A DNA stretch of 64,000 nt. Origin: Linnemannia hyalina. Taxonomy: Eukaryota; Mortierellomycota; Mortierellomycetes; Mortierellales; Mortierellaceae. Position numbers and translations under genes: made by a program. Under the pieces are notes generated by a model. The model searched no databases. It had not been told where the DNA came from and saw only the letters and a list, made by a program, of their open reading frames with translations. The stretch is from positions 1-64,000 of the forward strand of contig JAHRHY010000010.1 of NCBI GenBank assembly GCA_019671135.1, in the 5' to 3' direction. Shown here piece by piece: positions 1 to 8,663 of this stretch (position 1 is its first letter; every line of letters starts with the position of its first letter).

Positions 1-2065
1 TTGATATGAACGCATTTTGGATGACCTCGTGATTATCGTGATGTTTAATTTTAATACATTCTTGATAAACTCGTAAGTATTACAATGTTTAATGTTGACA
101 TACTTTAGGTAAGCCCACGATTTGCACGACGTTTAATATTATTACACTTTGGTTAACTTACAATTGTTATAGCATTTATTGTTATACAGATTGTAGGTAA
201 TTACGACAATGGTAAAAACAGAGATATCGCAATTAGACCATGCATTGTGGGTAGTTGTAGATATAACAATTATATCGTTTAAAATAGACGTTTCTTAAAA
301 CACATCACATATTTTATAATGCAAATGGCTATTATATTACAACGTTTCTATTGCATTTTGTGTGATAACAAGATAGAAAAAATGTTATGTTAATAGAGTA
401 ATTATGTCGTTAAAATAGACGTTTCTTAAACTTATCACATATTCGTGATGCAAATGAATATAAACATCGTGGCGTTTCTATCGCATTTTGTGTGATAATA
501 AGGTAGAGAAAATGTGTTGTTAACAGAGTAATTATGTCGTTTAAATGGACGTTTCTTAAAACGTATCACATATTCGTGATGCCAAATGGGTATAAACATT
601 GTGACATTTCTATCGCATTTGTGTGATAATAAGATAGAAAAATGTGTTGTTAACAGAGTAATTATGTCGTTTAAAATAGACGTTTCTTAAAACTTATCAC
701 ATATTTCGTGATGTCAAATGGGTATGAACATTGTGACATTTCTATCGCATTTTGTGTGATAATAAGGTAGAGAAAATGTGTTGTTAACAGAGTAATTATG
801 TCGTTTAAAATGGACGTTTCTTAAAACGTATCACATATTTCGTGATGCCAATGGGTATAAACATTGTGACATTTCTATCGCATTTTGTGTGATAATAAGA
901 TAGAAAAAATGTGTTGTTAACAGAGTAATTATGTCGTTAAAATAGACGTTTCTTAAAACACATCACATATTTCGTGATGCAAATGGATATAACATCGTGG
1001 CGTTCTATCGCATTTTTGTGTGATAATAAGTAGAGAAAAGTGTTGTTAACAGAGTAATTATTTCGTTTAAAATGGACGTTTCTTAAAACGTATCACATAT
1101 TTCGTGATGCCAATGGGTATAAACATTGTGACATTTCTATCGCATTTTGTTTGATAATAAGATAGAAAAATGTGTTGTTAACAGAGTAATTATGTCGTTT
1201 AAATAAGCGTTTCTTAAAACTTATCACATATTTCGCTGATGCAAATGGGTATGAACATTGTGACATTTCTATCGCATTTTGTGTGATAAGAAGGTAGAGA
1301 AAATGTGTTGTTAACAGAGTAATTATGTCGTTTAAAATGGACGTTTCTTAAAACTTATCACATATTTCGTGATGCAAATGGGTATGAACATTGTGACATT
1401 TCTATCGCATTTTGTGTGATAATAAGGTAGAGAAAATGTGTTGTTAACAGGAGTCATTATGTCGTTTAAAATGGACGTTTCTTAAAACGTATCACATATT
1501 TCGTGATGCAAATGGGTATGAATATTGTGACATTTCTATCGCATTTTGTGTGATAACAAGACAGAAAAAAGAAGTTGTTAACAGAATAGTTATGTCGTTT
1601 AAAATAGACGTTTCTTAAAACACATTACATATTCGTGATGCAAATGGGTATGAACATTGTGACATTTCTATTGCATTTTGTGTAATAATAAGGTAGAGAA
1701 AATGTGTTGTTTAAAGAGCAACTATTGTCTTTAAAAATAGACGTTTCTTAAAACGTACCCCATATTTCGTGATGCAAATGGGTATGAACATTGTGACATT
1801 TCTATCGCATTTTGTATGATAACAAGACAGAAAAAAGAAGTTGTATAAATAAAAGTTATGTAGACTTAGGAATGTCTATAAAATATCGTTGTATACTTGG
1901 GTGGTTGGGAGAAAATTGGTGGTTACAAAAAAGTTGTCGCAAAACCGCCATGATGAAATACTTTGACATCTGGTTGAGGGGCTTGTTCCCCTATCGTGTT
2001 TATCGTTAATAGTTTTAAAAAATCCAAAAGTGTGTTATATAAAGGAATTTTTGCTAATAGTTTAC
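1..2065. repeat. A1 left inverted arm with 133-bp tandem array
   Basis: Bases from about 280 to 1845 are roughly twelve tandem copies of a 133-bp unit. Each unit carries two short palindromes: ACGTTTCTTAAAACGT (variants in some copies) and ATCACATATTTCGTGAT. The outer 250 bases are a weaker ~55-bp repetition around a (c)g(a/t)tgtttaat core. Compared with the same arm in A2, this copy has many one-base losses in A, T and G runs, which suggests decay or poor base calling. No gene is seen here; a 65-aa frame at 1812-2009 is not conserved in A2. Confidence 0.85.
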
Positions 2066-2083
2066 CAGGTTGTAATTACAGTC

Positions 2084-3343
2084 ATGGCAAACTTAAAGCG
2101 CCTATTTCAACGGTTGTTAGAGGATGAATGGACTTTTTGGATGTAGAATGGCCTACGCAAGAACCATCTAATAATCATAGGACTGCGTTGAAGCTAGTAG
2201 CACATATGAAAACTGTTAAAGACTTACTTATAAGAAGATTAGGTGCAATTCCCTGTATTCTACTTTCTTGTAGTTATTTGGTCTCTCAAGCAGTATCCAG
2301 GTCCATACAGAGAAGTCGACAAAGGATTTGTTGATATTGTACCACTTAGTTGCAGGCTTGGCAATGGATGGAATGTCAACCCACATACCAAAAGTAGTTT
2401 CCACTCCATTCATACAGAGTTCTACAAGACTAACTATAATGTGCATTCGAAGCATATTAACCATGCACTTGCGAATATGTTCTCCACATTTCCTATACGC
2501 TTGATGTCTGCTAAACTCAGGAATCCACCACTATTCCCACATGTAACATTGCATTTGGATGGTCATGATACACGTCTTTCATGTGAAGAAAAGTCTAGCT
2601 CAGACATGTACTCTTACAAGCTGAAGAAATCTGGTGTAAGAACGCAAGTGTGTGTCGATTGCAATGGCATGGCAATACTAGTCTCTAAATCGCTACCTTG
2701 CAAGGATAACAACGATGGTACTATGTTGGTTGGTATGAAGATACATAAGCACATCCACGAGCTAGATTGTATTGCATTGGATGGAGGGTACACACAATAC
2801 ATTAAGAAAATAGTAGAAGAAACAAGCATGAGCAAGAAAAACTTTTGTTATCCAATTCGCAAAAGCCGTGGGAAAGATCTTGCACAAGATGAAACTAACT
2901 ACAATAAGATTTTCGGCAGTTTCCGCTCTCAGATAGAAGCCGAATTTGGAGATCTTGGAGCAACCTTTGAGAAGCACAACAATAGGAAACCAGTGTTGGT
3001 AACCAAGATAGAAACATATAATTTGCAATTGCGATTGTGTCTCTTACTTATGAACATCAAGAAGATGGTGGCACTACTGCAGTTAAATCTGGAACCCATT
3101 CATAGTGCCTGGATTAGAGATGGCTTCGACTTTCCATATGCCAATGGTGCAATGGAACAAATCTTGGATTATATTCCAGTGGATGAGATGTTGCATGATG
3201 CACGAGATATAACAAAGTTACAAGAGCAGTTCTTGGAGATGACTACTATGGATGTCGAGGATAAACAACGGGAAGAGCCGACTAATAAGCGACGTGAAAT
3301 TTTTGCAGGAGTGGAGATTCCATCATATAAGCGTACAAAGTAA
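2084..3343 (+). pseudogene. Class A Harbinger-like transposase, frameshifted copy
   Basis: This is the counterpart of the intact 419-aa transposase of A2 (24092-25351). The ATG at 2084 matches the A2 start. Within 2138-2395 there are four one-base indels relative to A2: one T lost, one C gained, one T gained and one A lost, all in homopolymer runs. They sum to zero, so the frame recovers and the 3' two thirds are open. The catalytic region is intact: LDGHDTR (first Asp), YSYKLKKSG, ALDGGY (second Asp) and an FRSQIEAEFGDL block (Glu), the order expected of DDE_Tnp_4/PIF-Harbinger enzymes. As written the gene cannot make full-length protein; sequencing error in the runs is an equally good explanation. 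Confidence 0.85.
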
Positions 3344-3380
3344 GCCCATTGTAATTTTTAAAAACTATCTATTAGCATTC

Positions 3381-5033
3381 TTAACGTATATAAATATCCT
3401 TGAACCCGCGAACAGTTCTGCATTGCAATGTGGTGAAATTCATATACGGAACTTGGCCATCGGGATATTCTTCCAGCCATGCAACGATCTTTATTTCTAA
3501 ACTAAGTCCACATCGTACTTTAATACCATTGGACAATGTTGCAAAAATATATTCTTTGTTGTGATACATATCCATTGCAATTGCTATGACTGTATAGCTG
3601 GTATTTATTTCAAGTACATTATATCCAGCTTTATATGTTGCTTTGTGGATAGCTCTATCATGGACTTGTATAAAATTCTCACCATTCATGTTTTCTAGAT
3701 GAATATCAACAATTGGTGGTGCACCTTTGCGGATTCTTCTCTCAGGCCATTGGATCTTTACATTATCTACCTCCACTATACCCATATCCTCGAATTGTAA
3801 AACATCATCATCGTAAATGTATGGGTACATGCCTTTATGTGCTCCTGCAACAAGTGTTATTGCTGTACATTCGTCAGGCCGTTTGTACTTGGTAACTGTA
3901 ATATCCTTGATGCTATTCTCATCCATCTCAACCTCCAAAAAGTATATTGGTCTATCGTTGAAGCTATAGTTGGCTAACAACGTCATTGCTTCCTCTTTCT
4001 CGACATTGTTACGATATGAACCATACTTCTTACCTGTAACAGAGTTCCACCAATGGCAATATGCGAATGCCGATTTTTCACCCATTGTTACATGAATACC
4101 TACCATGGATGATATATTACCAACTATATACTTCCAATATGCCTTGTGTTTTACGCAGAAGGTGGGACATTCTTGGATCTCTTCCTTTATGGCATCCAAG
4201 ACTCCTTTATAATAGGAGAATGTATATATCTCCTGTCCATAAAAGGTAAGTTCAAGTCTTGTTAGACCTGTTTTCTTCGCCTTTCGAAGTCTCTTATGTA
4301 GGTCCTTATCCACATCCATAACAAAATTTTCCATTCTTGAACCCAACGACATTTTTACTTCAGCACTCTCCAACATCTGTACAAGTTTGTTATAAACCTT
4401 ACAACGGACCTTTTGGTCTTTTTCGGTAACTCCAAACCAAGAGAGACAGTGGTTACCAACCTTATGGAGATCGTCGGCAATATCCAAATCTTCTCCAAAT
4501 CTCTCTTGAAGGTATTGCTGAAGAATTGGACGGCTTGTAACATATCTACAATCCGTAGCAATGTCTATATCATGGAGAATAACATAGTCAACCTCAAGCT
4601 CATGAAATATTGGTGGTAACTCGGAAATTAAAGAGATGGCCTCCAGTTCATTGAGCGTTACCTTAATGCTGAAATATCCTGCATGGTATAAGGCCGTACT
4701 TCTAAACTTTTTTCTATGTTTTTCTAGTAGTTTAGAGCTAAAAAAACTATTGTCTTTGATATAACCCTCGTTAACAACTTTAACCATGGAGTGGCTAACA
4801 TCGAGGTCTTTAAAAGCTTCGCGAATATTGGAAGTGGTGTTTTTGCGCTGCTCGTCAACAAGTGCAGCCCGGTTGTGCAATCCCCAGAGTATTAAACTAT
4901 CGCAGAATATCTCTGAGTACTTTTTCCAGCCAGTCTTCGGTTTGCCAGGCAATGCAATCTCTTTGCCCACATCAGAGATAAGATGGGCATATGAGTTCAG
5001 CGCCTTGTTAATGGATTTAGGTATAGCGGACAT
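3381..5033 (-). CDS. Class A Rep-like protein (replication-initiator-like), 550 aa
   Basis: I chose the start at 5033 (MSAIPKSINK...) because it lines up with the start of the class B homologue and because the in-frame upstream extension to 5168 overlaps the 81-aa ORF. Visible motifs are LHDIDIATD (acidic strand), KVYNK near the middle, a TRLELTF block (R-x-E), and CHWWNSVTGKKYGS. The trio of acidic strand, Y-x-K and R-x-E recalls Rep_trans/NicK-type rolling-circle initiators; this is an inference from motif order, not a proven family. No HUH motif is evident. The gene converges on the transposase with 37 bases between stop codons, which contain TTTTTAAAAA. The protein is nearly identical to that of A2, with a few substitutions around residues 135-145. 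Confidence 0.75.
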   Translation of the reverse strand: MSAIPKSINKALNSYAHLISDVGKEIALPGKPKTGWKKYSEIFCDSLILWGLHNRAALVDEQRKNTTSNIREAFKDLDVSHSMVKVVNEGYIKDNSFFSSKLLEKHRKKFRSTALYHAGYFSIKVTLNELEAISLISELPPIFHELEVDYVILHDIDIATDCRYVTSRPILQQYLQERFGEDLDIADDLHKVGNHCLSWFGVTEKDQKVRCKVYNKLVQMLESAEVKMSLGSRMENFVMDVDKDLHKRLRKAKKTGLTRLELTFYGQEIYTFSYYKGVLDAIKEEIQECPTFCVKHKAYWKYIVGNISSMVGIHVTMGEKSAFAYCHWWNSVTGKKYGSYRNNVEKEEAMTLLANYSFNDRPIYFLEVEMDENSIKDITVTKYKRPDECTAITLVAGAHKGMYPYIYDDDVLQFEDMGIVEVDNVKIQWPERRIRKGAPPIVDIHLENMNGENFIQVHDRAIHKATYKAGYNVLEINTSYTVIAIAMDMYHNKEYIFATLSNGIKVRCGLSLEIKIVAWLEEYPDGQVPYMNFTTLQCRTVRGFKDIYIR

Positions 5034-5088
5034 GTTGAAAAGCTTACTGTTTGCAGAGATATGTACTACAAACTTTTTAAAAACCACT

Positions 5089-5334
5089 TTACTCTGAAGC
5101 AAATTTTTGGTATGCTGACCATGATAATGCACCAATTGTATGCATATGTTTTTGTAAATCTGGTGCAAAAAAGTCTACTAATCCCCACAGTTCTTCCTTT
5201 GACATACCATTAAGTTCTTGCAGAGACTTACCACGTAACAAAACAGCTCTCAAGTACATTGCCATTGTAGGATGCATATGATGCTCATGTATATAAATGG
5301 CTATTATTTGCTTAATTTCTTTAAGTGTTGGCAT
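5089..5334 (-). CDS. Small 81-aa ORF upstream of the class A Rep-like gene
   Basis: The protein begins MPTLKEIKQI and is mostly predicted-helical with no cysteine. It ends 55 bases before the Rep-like start, in the same direction, with TTTTTAAAAA-type sequence between the two. A2 has an intact counterpart (22101-22346) with four conservative changes, and class B has a 90-aa ORF in exactly the same position. Conserved placement argues that it is real; function is unknown. A small DNA-binding or replication accessory protein is only a guess from context. Confidence 0.6.
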   Translation of the reverse strand: MPTLKEIKQIIAIYIHEHHMHPTMAMYLRAVLLRGKSLQELNGMSKEELWGLVDFFAPDLQKHMHTIGALSWSAYQKFASE

Positions 5335-5480
5335 TGCATAACTAGTAAACCATTAGGAAGAATGCCTATACTACAATACACTTTTAGATTTGTTGCACTA
5401 TAAAAGAAGTTATCTCATATTCCATGATAGATTGGATAGAAATATAATGCATATATCATCTATTTCAACAGAATTTAAAC

Positions 5481-6850
5481 GTAAACTATTAGCAAAAATT
5501 CCTTTATATAACACACTTTTGGATTTTTTAAAACTATTAACGATAAACACGATAGGGGAGCAAGCCCCTCAACCAGATGTTAAAGTACTTCATCATGGCG
5601 GTTTTGCGACCACTTTTTTGTAACCACCAATTTTCTCCCAACCACCAAAGTATACAAACGATATTTTATAGACATTTCCTAAGTCTACATAACTTTTATT
5701 TATACAACTTCTTTTTTCTGTCTTGTTATCACACAAAATGCGATAGAAATGTCACAATGTTCATACCCATTTGCATCACGAAATATGTGATACGTTTTAA
5801 GAAACGTCCATTTTAAACGACATAATTACTCTGTTAACAACACATTTTCTCTACCTTATTATCACACAAAATGCGATAGAAACGCCACGATGTTCATACC
5901 CATTTGCATCACGAAATATGGGATACGTTTTAAGAAACGTCTATTTTAAACGACATAATTATTCTGTTAACAACTTCTTTTTTCTGTCTTGTTATCACAC
6001 AAAATGCGATAGAAATGTTACAATGTTCATACCCATTTGCATCACGAAATATGTGATGTGTTTTAAGAAACGTCTATTTTTAACGACATAATTGCTCTTT
6101 AAACAACACATTTTCTCTACCTTATTATCATACAAAATGCGATAGAAATGTTACAATGTTCATACCCATTTGCATCACGAAATATGTGATGTGTTTTAAG
6201 AAACGTCTATTTTTAACGATATAATTACTCTATTAACAACACATTTTTTCTATCTTGTTATCACACAAAATGCAATAGAAACGTTGTAATATAATAGCCA
6301 TTTGCATTATAAAATATGTGATGTGTTTTAAGAACGTCTATTTTAAACGATATAATTGTTATATCTACAACTACCCACAATACATGGTCTAATTGCGATA
6401 TCTCTGTTTTTACCATTGTCGTAATTACCTACAATCTGTATAACAATAAATGCTATAACAATTGTAAGTTAACCAAAGTGTAATAATATTAAACGTCGTG
6501 CAAATCGTGGGCTTACCTAAAGTATGTCAACATTAAACATTGTAATACTTACGAGTTTATCAAGAATGTATTAAAATTAAACATCACAATAATCACGAGG
6601 TAATCCAAAATGCGTTCATATCAAATATCATAACTGTGGTAATAACTACAGTTTGTCAGCTGTCGAATCGAATGCCGAATGTCAAATGTCGAATGTCGAA
6701 TATTGTTGAGAAAGTGTAGCAATAACGCCATTAAAAACGTATCAGCTACCCTTTCTTTCCAACAACCAATGTTTGTTAAAGCCACTATGCTACTTTTTTA
6801 AAAAATGGGATCCAACTTTTTTTTAAAACTACCACTACATCATCACCAGT
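5481..6850. repeat. A1 right inverted arm with 133-bp tandem array
   Basis: This is the inverted partner of the left arm. It holds only about five 133-bp units (about 5715-6360) against twelve on the left, so the two arms of one element differ in repeat number. Beyond the array lies single-copy arm sequence (6360-6850) that also occurs at the outer edges of A2, including a run of related gaatgccgaatgtc-like words at about 6665-6705 and a final catcatcaccag. No gene is seen. Confidence 0.85.
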
Positions 6851-7590
6851 GGGAATCGTCTTGGGTCGAAATAGGTAAATATGTTATGGAATACCAATGG
6901 AAGTTGCAAGAATTTGTACAGACAATTATGGAAGGAGTTTTTAAAAAGATAACAAATATATCTATAAAGAGTACATATACAAAAGCAAAAGGATCCAAAT
7001 GGACATAGTTATCTAGCAGTATTATAAGAGCAAAACGTAGGTAAAGAGTATCAACATAAACATATTTTACATCTCGGTTTTCGAGGAGGACAAAAGGTTG
7101 GAAAGCTTTTTTTTGGGCGAGGGAGTACCCAACCCACGCAGTGGAATATTAAAGTAGATCAAGAGTAGATTATAAAATAAGAGATACATAATAGGTCAAC
7201 GTGGGGAATATATTTGTCGCGGATATCAAAGCCAATCTGTAAAACAAAATACACATCTAAATGGGAATCGTCTTGGGTCGAAATAGGTAAATATGTTATG
7301 GAATACCAATGGAAGTTGCAAGAATTTGTACAGACAATTATGGAAGGAGTTTTTAAAAAGATAACAAATATATCTATAAAGAGTACATATACAAAAGCAA
7401 AAGGATCCAAATGGACATAGTTATCTAGCAGTATTATAAGAGCAAAACGTAGGTAAAGAGTATCAACATAAACATATTTTACATCTCGGTTTTCGAGGAG
7501 GACAAAAGGTTGGAAAGCTTTTTTTTGGGCGAGGGAGTACACCTATTTTCTCGTCTTTTGTTAAGCTATGCCCACCATTTTAAAACACCT
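6851..7590. repeat. B1 left terminal inverted repeat with 412-bp subunits
   Basis: One complete 412-bp unit (6851-7262) is followed by most of a second (7263-7541); both begin GGGAATCGTC. The repeat arm then continues into tctcgtcttttgttaag and gcccaccattt, which is inverted at 11770-11812, so the TIR extends slightly past the last repeat unit. Each unit contains one cttttttttgggcgaggg block and one TTTTTAAAAA. The rest of the leader (to 7756) holds a palindrome around tgggaataattccca and TATA-like tatatatat just before the 130-aa gene end. Confidence 0.8.
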
Positions 7591-7756
7591 ACGTTCATAT
7601 AACATATATAGCATTTATACGTGTGTCCCCGGTGAATCTCATGCATATACATCATGATGATAATGGTACCAGCTTGGTTGACAGTACATGAATTTCCTGG
7701 GAATAATTCCCATAATACTACTTATGGAAGGTATATATATTGCACATTTTAAAAGT

Positions 7757-8149
7757 TTATTCCGATAGCTCAACAACATTGGCTGTATCTAATTCTTCCT
7801 CTTGATTTACCATAAGACCACTGGCAAATCCTTTGATCAAGGCATTTATTATATAAATCTCCCTCTTCTGCTGGGAAATAATTTGGTTCATCTTATCCAT
7901 TTCTTTCTCTAATTTTCTGACACGTTTCTTTAACTTCTTATTCTCATACTGTAAATCATCATCGGATTGTTGCACATCCTCATCTTTCTTACATCTCCCA
8001 GATTTCACATGCTTTCCACCATTCTTTTTTGCCTGATAGCTCTCCTTGGAAGACTTTATCTTGCATTCCTTACATGTATTTCTGGAATCATCGTAGAAAT
8101 CATATGAAGGCTTCTTTTGGTTACACCTGTTGCAAATCCTTTTTGGCAT
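7757..8149 (-). CDS. 130-aa zinc-ribbon plus coiled-coil protein (class B)
   Basis: The N-terminus has two CxxC pairs: CNRC at residues 6-9 and CKEC at 26-29, separated by 16 residues containing PSYDFYDD. This should form one zinc site. It is followed by a basic stretch (residues 30-57) and a Lys/Glu heptad region (about 65-105) that looks like a leucine-zipper-type coiled coil, then an acidic tail. Similar short CxxC...CxxC openings are common in large DNA virus and phage proteins; that is family knowledge, not a match I can check. It is transcribed away from the 90-aa ORF and the Rep-like gene, sharing a 195-base intergenic region. A dimeric DNA-binding regulator is plausible. An essentially identical copy lies at 17332-17724. 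Confidence 0.75.
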   Translation of the reverse strand: MPKRICNRCNQKKPSYDFYDDSRNTCKECKIKSSKESYQAKKNGGKHVKSGRCKKDEDVQQSDDDLQYENKKLKKRVRKLEKEMDKMNQIISQQKREIYIINALIKGFASGLMVNQEEELDTANVVELSE

Positions 8150-8344
8150 ATTAGGCGGAATGGTGATCTCTTGATACTTGATATACCACGTTTTTTCCCG
8201 GGAATATTTCTCTCAATGTTTGTGTTTGAGGGCCATATACAACAATATCTAATATAGATGTCAAGTTGTATCTATTCAAGGGAGTAATTGACAAAGCAGT
8301 ACATTATGGAACACGGATCTTAAAGTCTTAACTCCGTAATTATT
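8150..8344. promoter_or_regulatory. Divergent intergenic region between the 130-aa and 90-aa genes (class B)
   Basis: This is 195 bases between two outward-facing genes, so promoters for both should be here. I see AT-rich words (atatctaatatag, tacttgatatacc) but no single convincing TATA box. An imperfect inverted word pair, caagttgtatc and gatacttgata, could be an operator. The region is conserved at 12727-12921 and 17725-17919. Confidence 0.35.
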
Positions 8345-8617
8345 ATGCCCAGGCCATCACGTTTAACTAAATCGCGCCAGCGGGAAGTTGTTGCCGATTT
8401 TATCTATGCAAAGAATCTGGAATTGTGTATGTTTATCTATTTGGATGAATTTCTGGACTATCATCGTAATCTCTTTCCACAAGACGCCACTACATTTGGG
8501 ACAAACGGCATAAAGAAACTATTGGAGGCATCCTATCAACTCATCCGTGAGAAAATACGTAATGCGGGATTGCTTACAAATAAGGATGCTGGTGAATACA
8601 TGCTTAGAAGAAACTGA
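8345..8617 (+). CDS. Small 90-aa ORF upstream of the class B Rep-like gene
   Basis: It starts MPRPSRLTKSRQREVVADFI and is helical and basic with no zinc motif. It ends 46 bases before the Rep-like ATG; the gap includes CTTTTTAAAACC. It is identical in B1, B2 and B3. Class A has an 81-aa ORF in the same slot without clear sequence similarity, but it also opens with MP and is helical. Position and conservation support a real gene; function is unknown. Confidence 0.6.
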   Translation: MPRPSRLTKSRQREVVADFIYAKNLELCMFIYLDEFLDYHRNLFPQDATTFGTNGIKKLLEASYQLIREKIRNAGLLTNKDAGEYMLRRN

Positions 8618-8663
8618 CAACCTAAATCTTACACTTTTTAAAACCTTAAGTATACCTTTTATT

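Larger units (their letters stand above)
1..6850. mobile_element. Class A DNA transposon, copy A1 (left end outside window)
   Basis: The unit is a large inverted-repeat structure: bases 1-2065 are the reverse complement of 5481 to about 6622, apart from repeat-number differences. Between the arms lie a transposase (+), a Rep-like gene (-) and an 81-aa ORF (-). It matches A2 (20215-27109) in opposite orientation; base 1 corresponds to 20544 in A2, so about 330 bases of the left arm lie outside the window. On the right A1 stops at catcatcaccagt, exactly where the terminus of B1 (GGGAATCGTC) begins, and the outer sequence present in A2 is missing. A1 was therefore probably entered or truncated by B1. 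Confidence 0.8.

Noticed and set aside
280..1845. CRISPR array
   Set aside because: The 133-bp units are continuous tandem repeats without unique spacers, lie in inverted transposon arms, and no cas genes exist; the context is eukaryotic.
8547..8663. N-terminal extension of the Rep-like frame (and the similar one at 22267)
   Set aside because: It overlaps the conserved 90-aa or 81-aa gene, and the downstream ATG aligns between classes A and B.
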